From: Zeus faber
Taxonomy: Eukaryota > Chordata > Actinopteri > Zeiformes > Zeidae
Reading direction: 5' to 3'
Length of the DNA stretch: 64,000 nucleotides
NCBI GenBank assembly: GCA_960531495.1
Contig: OY482862.1
Coordinates: 9,264,655 to 9,328,654, forward strand
Under the pieces are notes generated by a model. That model ran no database searches, was not told the origin of the DNA, and was given only the letters and a program-made list of their open reading frames with translations. Shown here in pieces: positions 11,801-25,772 of the stretch. Each line of letters opens with the position of its first letter. Positions within the stretch are counted from its first letter, which is position 1. A program made the translations under genes and the position numbers.

Positions 11801-14800
11801 CGGCGGAGTCTCCTTATCTTTGCCAAGCAGCTCCTCCGTAGGACTAAACAGCCTGATCTTCCTGGAGGCTCTTACTGAGCCCGTCTGAGAAGTCTCACCC
11901 TTGTCCTTCTGTGCCCTTGTTCTCCTGTGACCGTCCTCTTCGATCTTCTCCGCTCCAGCCTTACTTCTCCTGCTTGACCTGCCTTGTGTCTGGCTATCTG
12001 TCAGGCTTGTCTTAGGGGAATTACCTTTATCCTCTCCTGTAGAACGTCTCGTTTTCAAAAGGTTGCGTTTATTTTCATGTTCCTTGGGATCTTGCCCCGG
12101 CAACAGAGGCCGTGCTCTCTGGCGCCCAGAACGCCTGGGCTCGTTGGGGGGGCTCTGAGAACACTGAGAATCTTCCAGAGAGCTCTGAAATTCTTCCTCC
12201 TGACTGTGGCAACCCATTTCTTCTGGAGTCACACTTCTCCTAGATTTGCTATTGTTCTCTGTGTCAGTCTGGGTGTCTGCGATGACGTCCTCCTCGGTAC
12301 CTTCACTAGGCAGTCCCTCTGTGGGATTTACCAGGAGCTCTCCAGGCTTCTTGTCTGAGTATTCTTTGGTCTTTGGGTGTTCAGTCAGGGTTTGGGAGTC
12401 CTGGTTGCAAGAGGCGGTGCGTTCTTGGCTGTTTGAGTTCTTGGTGAGAGGACCAGTGAACTTAGTCACATTGACGGGGCTGGCAGGCTTGCTGTCGCTG
12501 TACTTCTCCAACGTAATGAAGGACTGGCGCCGGCTGTTGGTCTTCTGAGGGGTGCCTGAGACCAAATCAGAGGACCCAGAGACGTTAGGACTTGTCCCTT
12601 CTTTTGGCTCCATGTCTAAATCCCCTGTTGTCACGTCTCCATTATCCTCCTCCATTGACACGTCCTCCGACTTGGGGATAGTCTCTGCTTGCTTGTCTGG
12701 CTTCTCGGCCATGTTCTCTGTAGCTTTTGGACTGCTTAAGTCTTGGGTGTCTTTACTTAGCATTTCAGCCTCTTCCTCAATGTCCATTTCCTCCTGATGA
12801 ACCTGGAATATAACAAAGGATACTACTACTACTGCAATTTTATAGCTGTTGAAATGTGACTGACACACACCTAATTGTGTACACAGACAAATTCAACATG
12901 TGGTGCACAAATGTGGATGATGATAACATAGGACCCATTAATATCATGCGATTATTCCCTCATTTAAACAGTTCCATAACATGTTTATTTTACATTGCTA
13001 AAAGCACTAACACAAAAAAATATTTTGGTGGGAAATAATTATTTTCTTTTAAGCCATTTTTGGTGGGAAATAGTGATTGTAGAGTGAGGGCTGTTATTAC
13101 CTTGCTTGAAGCCTCCTTCACCACACTGACAGTTTGTTCTTCTGTTGACAATTTGTCCCTAATACATGCAAACAAAATAAACCAAATCTGCTTCAGGGGA
13201 GATGATTTTTGTATGATTTCTTTCTTTCATCAAGGCGTCTGCAAGCACCTTCAAGTGTAGTTAAAGATCTCAAAAACCCTTTTAAATGTCACATAAAATA
13301 CATTTGATACTTTAGTTGTAGTGAAACTTCCAACAAATGAAAACCAGATTTTAAGCTAAATTAACTGCCAAGGAAACACTCTGGACTCTTGCCCATAACG
13401 TACGTGGAATCTTCTTGGCTCTGGGTGTACTGGGTGAAAGCTGTGGTGTCGAGGGAAGCATCCAGATTGTTGTACATGGCAGGGATGTCAACCCTGTTCA
13501 GAAAAAGAAACATTCGTTCCGCTTGAGAAACTTTCATAACTGTTGCATCATTTACAGATTAAGAAATTCAGGAAGGAGGCAAAATCCTTGACCTTTTTGT
13601 CCTCTTGACCTCTTTCTGGTGCTCCGTTAGGACCCTCTCCTTGGTCTCAGGTGGAATGAAGACAAAGTCGATGGAAGCATCCTCTTCCAACACCTGTCTG
13701 AGAGGAGGCTTTGGAGACCCAAAGTCTAACTTTGTCTGTTAAACCAAAAGAAAAAAAATATATATATTATAAAAAGCGGTGAACTTTGAAAAAAAAAAAA
13801 AAAAAAAAGAGGAGCCTGAACATGTTGCCCTAATGATTAAGTGTCTGGAGTATTAAGTGTTGAGTAGAAATTCTATTAGCCTTACTTGTAACTAGACATT
13901 GTAAAATAAACACTTTTGACAGTCGATTGCCATATTAGCTGTAACATTCTAGCACAAGCCATCCCCGCAGTGGCATTGCAGAAGTAAGAAGCACTTACAG
14001 AGACTGGTTTGGAGAGTCTGTCCTCACGCTCAGCAGCCCTGCCCAACAGAGAGTCCCTCTTCCCTACAGAGGAAACCTGAATTCCACTCAGCTTGGTGTC
14101 CAACTGCGAACTCTCGTTCTATTAGAAACAAACACAATCAAATACACTACTCACAAAAAGTTAGGGATATTTGGCTTTCGGGTGAAATTTATGGAAAATG
14201 TAAAAAGTTCACGCTACAGTGATATTATATCATGAAAGTAGGGCATTTAAGTAGAAGCATGCAATCGTGATTTCCTCATCTCAAACAATTTATTGAAACA
14301 AAAGCCAACAACAGTGGTGGGTTTACCACAACAAAAAATGTCAATGTCTCAATAACTTGTCCTGCGCCCTTGAGCATCAATTACAGCTTGACAACGACGT
14401 CTCATGCTGTTCACAAGTCGACTTATTGTCTGCTGAGGCATGGCCCCCCACTCTTCTTGAAGGGCGGCCCTCAGGTCATTGAGGTTCTGGGGTACAGAGT
14501 TACGAGCCTCTACACAGCGACTCAGCTGATCCCATAGGTTTTCTATGGGATTCAGGTATGGAGAAAGCGCAGGCCACTCCATTTGAGGTGCCCCAGTCTC
14601 CAGCAACCGTTCCCTAATGATGCGACCTCCATGAGCTGGAGCATTGTCGTCCATGAAGATGAAATGAGGCCTGTGTTGTTCATGCAGGGGCACAATGACT
14701 GGATTAATGATGTTATTCAGGTAGTATGGGCTTGTCATTGTACCATTCACAAAGTGTAGGGCAGTTCTGTATTGACTGACACACCTGCCCACACTGTAAC

Positions 14801-17800
14801 ACCACCACCACAGGCTCGTCTGATAGGTGACAAGAGTGGCTGCTGCATAGCGCTCTCCTTGACGTCTCCAACATCATTGGCGGCCATCATTTCTGCTCAA
14901 CGTGAATCGACTTTCATCAGAGAACAGCACTGAGGCCACTGGTCCCTCGTCCAGCGTAAATGCTCCCTGGCCCATGCAAGACGATGATGCCTGTGCCTGG
15001 TGGTGTGGTCAGGTACCCTTGCAGGTCGTCTAGCACGCAGACCACGCTGATGGAAACTGTTTCGAATGGTCTGACGTGACACTTGGGTCTCTTGGCCTCT
15101 GATCTCCCTTAAATGTGCCTGGAGTTGAGTGGCATTCATCATCTGGTTCCGCAGGGCACTGTTCACAATGAAGCGCTCATCAGTGTGGGATTTGGCCAAA
15201 GGACGTCCACTTCTATGCCTTTCTGTAACTCTTCCAGTCTCTCTGGATCTCTGTTGCAACCTGCTGATGACACTGACACTCTAAGCTCAGTGGCCACTTC
15301 CCTCTGAGAACATCCTGTTTGAAGCCTCACAATGGCGAGGTACTGTTGATCAATTGTTAGGTGTCGTCTTGGTCTCATGATGTCAAAATGTGAACAGCAT
15401 GATGAAGAGGACTGTTTAAATACCAATTCTAATTGAACCAGGAAATGTATTGGTCGATTCATGGATCAAACACCTGAAACATTGAACCGTTGGACATGTG
15501 CATTCAAAAGCTTATAGAAGGTCAAATTAAGTCCACCTGTAAAGGTTATAGTGCATTTTAGGTTCATCCTGAAATTTCACCCGAAAGCCGAATATCCCTA
15601 ACTTTTTGAGTAGTGTACATGAGGGAGGAAAAAAATAAAATAAAAGGCACGAGTAGATAGTCTGAAAACCATCAGTGAAGTATAACATTTCCATCATAAC
15701 TTCAGCTAGTTAAAATGTTAAGTTAATGTTGGCATGGTCGTTCCGTTCGAAACACTTAACTAAAAGATTTGCCTGAAGATCAGGGCCACTCACTGAATAC
15801 TGTCCGCTGAGCTCATCAGGAATGCTGAGCGCCTCAAAGCCAGGAAGAATGATGGGAGTCTTCTGCTTAACCTGGCTGAGCACCGGTCTGTGTGAAGGGA
15901 ATTAAACAACACTAGCACATCTGAAGCAAACACCTTGTGATGCTATACTGTTAAGCTGAATAAAAACAGGCTAAGTTGAATGCAAATTTAGGTTGTTATT
16001 TGTCGTCAAATGTTGTTGGAACCATTTTAAGCTAAAAATTCTTCCCAATATCTGCCCAATTCTTATTGGAAAAAGAGTTTTGCTGTCGGGTTCCCCCGAT
16101 ATGTCGGATTTCCGATAAAACGGCCGATATTGGCATTTTATTAGATATCAAATATCGGCCTGTCAATGTAACCTCTATAATGAAAAGAGTCCCTTGGAAG
16201 GGCTGGGCGGTATACAGACTTTTAACGGTATATCAATGTTTTCAAACTTAATATAGGATGAGAATAGTTTTTATCCACATAGTTTGATGTTGCGTTACAA
16301 TAAATAACTAGGTTCTTCCGTAAAGAGGTGCAAGCATCTCCTCTCTCTCCCCCTCTCTGCGCAACCCCGCACGCACAGGGAGAGTCCAAAGAGGGACAGT
16401 CCGCTTATGCAACTTTGGGCTTATTTTTTTGTGAAGTCGCTCAGGGAAAAATAAAATTCACGTGTCACGGTCTTTGGGCTCGATTTAAAAAATATGGTTA
16501 CTCATTATGAAAATGTGCGACTTGATTTGTTTTGCATCTATGGCCCCTATTTTCTGAACACAAAGGTTCCCAACCACTGAGCCATGAGAAGGCAGGCAGG
16601 AGTTATTTTAGAAGCGATCGCTGCAGAGCAGAGATGGCTTCTTTTGTCTTTCCTCAGGGAAGAAAAAATAAGTGTGAAAAGGACAGTACAGTTCAGAGAC
16701 TTGTGGTCTGATTACAGCTGTCATGAACATGATAGTTGTCTATCATATGTAATTTTTTTTACCTTAAAATAATAGCTTCAAAATCCTTTTGACGGTACAC
16801 TGACTTGTAATATGGAGAATGGCACCTCCTTCATTCTCACCCACCCCCTCGAACGCCTGTTCTGCACTATGCAACAGCGGGAAAACTGTTATGCTTTAGA
16901 GCACTGCGTCACTTGCTTGATGTTTTCCTAAGGGTTTCCATTAGCTTGTAATAACCATATTTTTGGCTGGTAAAATGCATCTATTAAAAAAAAAAGAAAA
17001 GAAAAAAAACCCGATAAATTATAAACATGCCGGTCAAAATGTCCGGTAATAATGCTCACAGAAAATGTAACCGCTCCACCTCAGACGGCACGGGTGCAAC
17101 AGGTTAGTGGTGGGCCCGACACCGGGCCTCACTTTCATTGTGCTACGGGGTTTTTCACCCTCTGATTCATGAGTGGGAGTGAGCGGATCTGCCAGGCCGA
17201 GCCCTGTCCCTCTGTTATTGAAACGTGACCGACAATGTTCAAATTGGTCCAGTAAAATAAATTATTTTCAAACACTGGACCGAGTTTTACGACAGAGGTG
17301 TAAAAGTGAAATTGCACTAAGAAACTGTAGGAGCCAAATCCCAAAAGCAAGTTTTTGTGAAAACCTTTAGAAAAACAGCTCATGTTGCAGAAAAGTGAAG
17401 CTGTCCAATGTGTAAGAAGGGCAGTGATCGGTCTGGAAATGTGACCTATTACACCCAAATTTGTTTATAGACTCCATGAAATCTGATTCTCACCTGAGCT
17501 CCTCAGGGTATGTGAGATTTAGTGAGTTGGCGAAGGTGGCATTCCAGAACTGAGTGACCAGAGTGCGGAGCTGCTTGCTCTTATGGAGGAACAGCACACA
17601 CAGCAAAGGTGACAGAACAGCCAGAAGTTTGGAGTCGTAGGCCAGAGCAGAGCGGCTCTGCAGGCAGCCAAGCAGCTCTGCAAGGAGCTTCTCCAACTGC
17701 GAGAGGGAGGGAAAGGGATATGGAGAGGAAAACACCTTGACATAAAGATCATGTTGAACCGGTGCAAATTTAAGAAAATATATATTTTTTCCCTTTTTGG

Positions 17801-20800
17801 ATAATTCACCTTTGCAACAAGCTGTGAGGTAAATCTGTGTGGCTCGTCAGTAGCTTGCTTGTGGAGGAGGGTGAGAGGCTGAGTGAGAGAGGAGAGGGCC
17901 TCCTGGATGGGTGTAGCCAGGGCTAGGTTGGTGAACAGCGTCGTCAAGATGGAGAGCAGAGCCGAACCTGTGGATTGTGTGGTCGCTTCAGGGGCCTTGG
18001 TGGCCAGGAAGGCCTCTAGAGACAGGACCAGCAGGGCCTGGAAGGTGGACAGGTTCCCCAGCGCCTTGCTTTTCTTACGGGCCCAGTTAAGGGGTGTTTG
18101 AGGAGCTGGTGGAAGGAGAACAGCCAAGTCATGTTCTGTGCCCAGATTGTGCAACACAACATGCGTCATTAATATGCAGCACTACACAAATGGGTCTACT
18201 AACACACAAACTGAAATAAAACAACTCAGTGCGTTTTTAGTGAGCTGTCAGTTTCAGAAAACATGTCCTAAAATGAGCCGTTCAGCTTTGTGTCTCAGTA
18301 CTATGTAGCATTGAGACACATTAGAATCACTCCTCATCTGAAGCTGCTTTCACACATGCACTCCGGACAATGTTTGGACCCGATTATCCGGACATTGCCC
18401 GGAGTTACCCTTTCACACATGTAGAAAAAAAAACCCGGAGACTGTCCATGTAAGACGATTTTACACTACCTGGAAATAATCTGTTTGGTTTAGACGAGGG
18501 GTGGAGCCTGCAGGAGGCAGGACGTGACGCAATGAAGCTGCAGAGATTTACAGCACACCCAAGATGGCAGACAAGGCTTGCTAGTAGTTGCGCATTTTTT
18601 GTGTTGATACTCCATGAATTTGGACGTATCCACAATATAAAGTGGAAAGGAATAATAAGGAAAGCAGAAAGAGTAAGCAGCAGCTAAGCTTCGTACACAA
18701 GGCTTGCTAGTAGTTGCGCATTTTTTTGTGTTAATACTCCATGAATTTGGACGTATCCACAATATAAAGTGGAAAGGAATAATAAGGAAAGCAGAAAGAG
18801 TAAGCAGCAGCTACGCTTCGTACACAAAGGTAATTAACTGGTGCATGACAGATGTCATTGAACACGCCCACCGTAAATGATCTGGACAATTATTTCTTCC
18901 GTTCACACATACCGCTCAATCGGACATTACCCGGACTTTGTGCTAGTGTGCTGGCTGAGTAAAGTCAGGGTTGCAGTGCATGTGTGAAAGCATCTCGAGT
19001 AACTCCACCCACGGCTGGAGTGTGCCTGGACCCGCTAGCATTGAAGATAAGCGCTAATCACTGGAAGGGCTCTGTTGGAGACCACCACAAATCTTATGAA
19101 ATAAAGAGGAATTAATAACAACTGGCTGTGACAAAACTGCAGATGAGGGAAGTGACACACACACACACACTTTCATTTAAGTTTCCTTAATTGAATGAAG
19201 AATAAATAAATGAATCATTCCCAAGCACCGCTCAGGTTTTCAAAGCTTAAAGCTATACACACAGAAACGCATGTTTTGGAACACTATGGTATAGAGGCAT
19301 GTTAGAATGGTTCAAATGCATAATCTGAGTGGTATTTTCAGCAAAAACATGTTTTAAACCTTCTGTAAAAGGAGCATAATAGGTCATCTTTAATAAGTGA
19401 TGTTGGAAACGGGTTAAACAGACAAAAAAGGAAACTCACACTTAGCCTTCTGCTGAAACTGTGATGTGTAAGGAGAGAAGTCTACACACTCCAGCATGAC
19501 CTGAAGGACACTGGAAACTGCATTCAGTGTTGATGGAACCTGGAAGACAATGTTTATACATAACAAAGCCAACTTCCCAACTAAATGGTTGTGATTTACT
19601 ATGAAGCATGAAAATTATTTTGGCTAGTCCACTCACAGATAACGCCTCTTTGTTCAGGACGGCAGCCATCTTGGCACAGAGCTCCTCGCAGCAGATGTTC
19701 TCCTCCGTGGTGGTCACCAGGGAGGAGCAGCGGGCGAACACCTTGTACAGCTTGGACCACGTGCTGAGCATGGACTTCTGGGTCATCTGTAGAGGACGGG
19801 AGGGCATTCAGAGTAAGACCATGCACATATTGCTGTAGAAACCATCCAAATGATTTGCACCAAAAATAAGTTTGGAATTTTTTTAGCAGTGCAATTAGTT
19901 ATGGGGGGGGGGGTGTTATAAAATCAAGGCAGACCTGGCTAAGAGGCACGTCAGACAGAAGGTGTGTGATTGGGAACATCAGTGCAGCGTGCACAGCACT
20001 AAAATTGTGCTCCAAAGCATCACCCTGGTTCACTTCGTTAGACTGCAAAAAAGGAACAGTTGGAGAATTTTAAAATCAGTTTGTTGGCAGGTATATTTGG
20101 GCAGCTGAAGCGTCTGCTGCTGCGTACCTGTGTGATGGTCTCTGTGAGCGGCGTCACCACGGTGCTCCACATCTTCCACACATGCTCCTTGTTCCCAAGC
20201 GACCCTGCGCAGTGGCCAACAGCCACCAACACAGCTTCCCCAAATGCGAGCGGGGACGTAGGGCCGGACAAGCCGCAGCCTACCAGGCTGTGCAGGCACT
20301 GGAAAAACCTGGGGACAGAGCACTAAATATCAACATCTGGAAAATACAACCAAGGAATGACCTTATGTACAGCTGCAAAAGTTACAAGATGCAGCCCATC
20401 ATCTCTACTTTTAGAAATGGGTCACATAATGCAATTGCAATTATTATTTTTTCCTCGCCCAGGAGCCCCACCTTTCATCCTTTACGTAGGCTGACAACAT
20501 ATTGCTGTCATGGATGAGAAGGATGAGGAACAGCGCTGGTGTGCCCTGGGGACGTAGAGGAGAGGCATAAATCCACAAACTGACATTTAGTGAACAATAG
20601 CAAAAACAAAAGATAGGTCTCTCACGTTCAGCACATCCATTTTGCCCACTTGGTAGGAGGCGGAGCCGAGAACTCTGGGAGGAATACCCTTCACTGTGGT
20701 TTCAACGAGGACCTTTAGCAACAGAGTAGATATTTTATCAGTGCGAGATGTTAACATACTGTAGTTGTAATATCAAAAGTAGCTATTGGTTGAGAGTTTA

Positions 20801-23800
20801 AAATGTAAGGGGGGGGTCTGAAACAAGTCAAATTCAGTAAAAATATCCTGATTTAAGGAGAGGGATAGAGCCCGTACAACTTCATGGGAAGATGGCGGGC
20901 AGAGAGCGGCATGAAGTTTCCCTTGAAAATAACATATTTAAAGGTCTCACCAGGACTCTGTTGGCAGAGACGGCTTCAGAGGACACAATGCTCTGCAGGG
21001 CCTGGAACATAAGAGTTAGCGCCTCTGAGCCCTGGCGCTCCTTCCTGACATCCGCTAGCAGAGCAAAGGAGCAGAAGCAGGTATGGTGGGGGAGGATGAG
21101 GCGGAAAATTGTGCAACAGTCAAAACGCAAGTACAAACATTGGTAGTACAGTGAGTGAGCAGTGACATTGAAGATGGCCATCATGGGGGGGTGCAAGCCC
21201 CCCTCAGAGTTCATTGCTCAGCAAAGCACTACGGGCCATAGAGGGCTCCGCACACTCAGACTTAAACTGATGACGACACTGGGAGTGGGTCTGGGACGCA
21301 GACGAGGCCGAGGTCTCATTGGCCTCGTCGTGCTGATGGACGGAGGCCACACCCATTCATGTTGTGCTCTATGTGGAGCCGCTGGGAGAAACCCCAAACT
21401 GGTATGAGCCCCCCCGGGTTAAGCAGCAGCCACAATACCTTTCAACAATGTTGATCCGTAACAAACAGCTGAGGTTTCGTCTAAGGCTCGGCAACACAGA
21501 TAAAACATACACGATACAGATAACCATGGTATTGTAAAAACAGACACAAATACAAAGCTGCCCAGCACCGGGTCGCTTACATTGGCCTTTTATGTAATTT
21601 GCAAAAGTATTTATTAAATTGTATTTGTGTGTGGATGTTGGAGGGTGGTTAAGCAGATTTCCCAACACAAGAGATCCTTTCATAGTCTCCAAACCACAGC
21701 TGATGTCACAACTCTGGAGCACTCACCAGACTCTATTGTTGAGCTGACGAAACTGACCAGGCTCCTCCATATGAGAACCAGAAGGGAATCTGTTCATGGG
21801 TGAGCAAAGGAGATGGAATAAACCAGCCGCCAACAGTCTTGCCTCATAGAAGGAACACTTTTGACCTGAAGCAAACATCTATGCGCACATAGAAACGCTC
21901 ATTGCCAAAATGATTTGACCTTGTACAAATTGTTTTTTTCTTCCTTTATGCAGAACTGTATTAAAAAAAAAAAAACAGCCATTTTCCACGTGTCCTACAC
22001 TCTCTGCCTCCGACGAAGGAACATTCTCCACCCACTCTACCGCTCCCTGCCCGCTCACACCCTCCCTCCGCCTCTGCGCTGCAGCCAAGCACTTGTGCCC
22101 GATGTCAGTGCACTGCACCCCTAACTCGAAAGGACACATCTACTGTCTGAGTAGCATTTCAAAGAAGACCTGTCTCTGTAGAGACTGGACGTGTTTCAGT
22201 TTCTCGTCTTTGCAGCCTAGCGCCACGGTTCAGACTCACCATTTTTCCGAATGTTTTCTTTCTTCACAAAAAAAAAATATTTTAAAATATTTGTTTAACA
22301 TCTTGAATATCTTTGTTTAAAAAAAAAACAAAAAAAAACAACCCTATTTGTGCTTTATTGGGATTACACCCCAACTTTTACGGTAATGTTACTGCTTTCA
22401 TTCCCACACACTTCCATTCAAAGCCGTACTGGAATTTTTCCAGAAATTATACTACTTTGAGAGTTGAGAAATTTATGGAACGACTTTTATGGAACGTCAA
22501 GACCGGCTCCTTTTCCCACATGACGCCAATACAGAACATTGCCACTACATTTACGGATTTAAGTGGAAGTGGGAAAGGGGTTTAACTTGAGTTACATTGA
22601 AAGACAAGTTAAGGCTGCCATCATAGTCACTGATGTAATTCAATAAAGCAGGTGAATTCCAGATGCGCGACTAACCTGGGGCCTCGTTTCCTACGGAGAT
22701 GAAGCCATCCCTTGTGGTGGAGATGAACCAAGTTGCATGCTTGTTAAATGAAGACACACTCGACAGGAAGGGGTGGGTCAGAGGTTCTGAGAATGAAACA
22801 CAATTATATAGAAACCCCTGCTCAGACAAGCATTACTAGAATTCTTAAAATTATGAATGTAGTAGAACGCTATTGGTTTAATCAATTAAAGCATTAATAG
22901 GTTTGGCCGCTATAGTCCATCATAGATTAAGCTATATTCAATTATTATTATTCTCACAAAGACTGCCAGCACCACTTACCTAGTAGCAATGTTGTATTTT
23001 AACACAATCAAAATATTTGAATTGTTTTTCGGCTAATGCAAAAAATACAATACAAAAAATCTAAAAGCCAAACCTCATTCCACTATTCATCTGTAACTGA
23101 GAACTGCGTAGGCCGACTCACCAAGAGTGAGAAGGAGTTTATTTCGTGTTGCCACTGTGACGACCTCCGGCCCCAGGAAGTAGTGCAGCAGCATCTCCAG
23201 GCCAAGCAGCTGAATAGAGGGGAAGTTCTGGTTGCTCTGCATGCTGCTGTTTAGGTTCAGACGAGGCACGGCTGGGCTGCTCAAACCAGCGGTGCCTTGA
23301 GGGAAAACAGAACAAACAAAGACGACAATGTTTCCGCCCCTTAATTTTAAAAAGACCTAGCTCGTTCACTATATCCACGAAAGCCTTGTATCTCAAAAGG
23401 TAGTGATGGTGACTTACCGGTCTTGGGTGTGACTGAAGGCACCGGCCCACTCTGGCCTGCACCTCTAACGGGTGTGCATGGGACGGCAGGGGTGTTGGCT
23501 CCCATCGTGCACTGCAGCAGGGGGACTGAGACCTGGAGAGATTGAACAAGATCTAACATTTCAGTCTGAATATCAAGACAATTTAGGTTATACCTTATCG
23601 TTAATTTCTTTTTTATTTATAAATTGTGTATGACAATATTGAGCAAAAAGTGCATAGTGATAGAACAAAAGTGAAAGATGACACCAATTGAACAATATCT
23701 AAAATCGCTCAGCCCTACTCCAACAATACAATAGCTTTCAACCAAGTCCTCAAAGGCCCCCTGCCCTCAAAATCCCTTCAGATTCTACCCTGGACAACCA

Positions 23801-25722
23801 ACACAATTAAAATGTCACAAGAATGCTGTGGAGTAGATTCAATTACAGAGGAAGGGCAAAAATGACTGGCCAAAAAATTTAAATGTGGGGCACAAGTACA
23901 GCATATGCACTTTCAAATTCTTAGACACTGCAGTTCATGTCCCACGAGATAATGACATTTCTGACCTGTTCAAAGTGAGGGGCCAGATTGGGCCCCAGGC
24001 GCACCACCAGGTACCACCAGACCTCCAGTTTGGTGAGTTGCAGGGCCTCTGTCCGCACCTGGATGGAGCAGAGAGGCTGCATCAGCAGCTTCATGCGCTT
24101 GGCACTGGACAGGATGTCTGCGGTGAAAACAGCAAGAGGCGGAAACAAGTCTGAAACAGACTGAAAGATACCATTCACTGGGAAAAGAAAAAAAAAAAAA
24201 AAGTAAGGCGAGCGTGGAAACAAATGCCGTTTCTCGCTCACCGGGGTTAAGTGCAAAGTTGTCTATAAGGCTTTTCCAGGCGATGAAGGCGATCTTTTTG
24301 ATATTAGGGGAGGAGCTCCTGAAGCCGAGCTCCTCCAGGTGCAGCAAGGCGTTAATGAAGGGCCCGCCTTTGTGGAGATGCTACATAGTAAACAAAAAAA
24401 CAAAGATTGCTTACCAACACATGGGCTTGCATAAGCAATGATAGGTTCATTCCTCCCCAGGGAAAGCAGGGAGTATAATATTTATTTCGGAGGAATGGAG
24501 CACAAAAATCTGTCATACCTTCCCAAGGAGCTTGACAAAAAGAGGCCACAGCTTGAGGACATTGGCTTCATTCTTGGTCATAAAAAGCTTCTGGAGCTCA
24601 GGGATCAATTTCTGTACGGACACAAGCATTTATATGTAGTAGTGGTGTAACGGAAAGTAGATGATCCCTGATCCATACAGATCCAATATTTCAATAAGTG
24701 TCATAGATAACGTCTGAAATAAAACAATGTTATTCATATATTTTCTAGTTGTAGCCGCACTCTTTCATGAAATATAGCTAAAATACACCCAATACAGGCA
24801 AAAGCTTTGCTCATCATAAGCCTCCTATAATATGAAATATGACTCGTCATGACTAAAATAATTTTACATATCCACTAAACAATAAAAATGTACTCACCGA
24901 ACACATTATCGGCTCGATAATGGCTGATACCTCAGCCCGTCTTTCCAGAAGAAGTGGCAGACCCATTTCCATGGCAGCGGCAGCCCGTAAGCGCACCTTT
25001 GACGCGGAGTGGACCACCAGGGGTATTACAAGCTTGGCCCACCGAACGGCACCGGCTCCCATCTGTGCAGGCACCTGTTCCAGCATCCTGGACAGACAAG
25101 GAAAAATAAAAACTGTTGATATCTACAACATAGATTCTAAAGACTTGTGCAGCACTAGAAATGTATTGAAGACAGCTTGCCAGCGGGGAATCCTAAACAC
25201 ATAGCTTTGTATCGATTCCAAAATAGTCAACCCATGTGAAGGATTAGTTTCTCATGGTACTAACTCTTTACCTTATGATAACATTTAAAGCTTCGTGCTC
25301 CATCACAACTGACTGGACGTCCTCTCTGGTCCACACAGCCTCCAGCGTGTGCAGTATGGAGTCCACCTGGGTTCGGTAGACCAACATACATAAGCACAAC
25401 CTTCATTCACAGCCAGACTACATTCAACTGCACAAGCTTGCAGATTCACATTTCTACTATCCTAAAACTAGTGCCGACGCTCACTTTTTTGGTCAAAACC
25501 GGTGGAGGAAAACTCTGCTTGGAGATCACCCATAATGCCCTGGTGCAGGTGTTCTTGTCTGTCGAGTTCACCACCAAGGAACAAAGTGCAGATATGATCT
25601 CTGCACTAAAGTTCTCTAGGGAGAGAGAAAATGTAAATAAGCAATAGACAGAGTTGTAATCAAATAATTCCCATTTAAAATAAAATGAAACCCCACTGTC
25701 ACATCCAACAACAAAATAGAAA

Positions 25723-25772
<50 letters not shown>

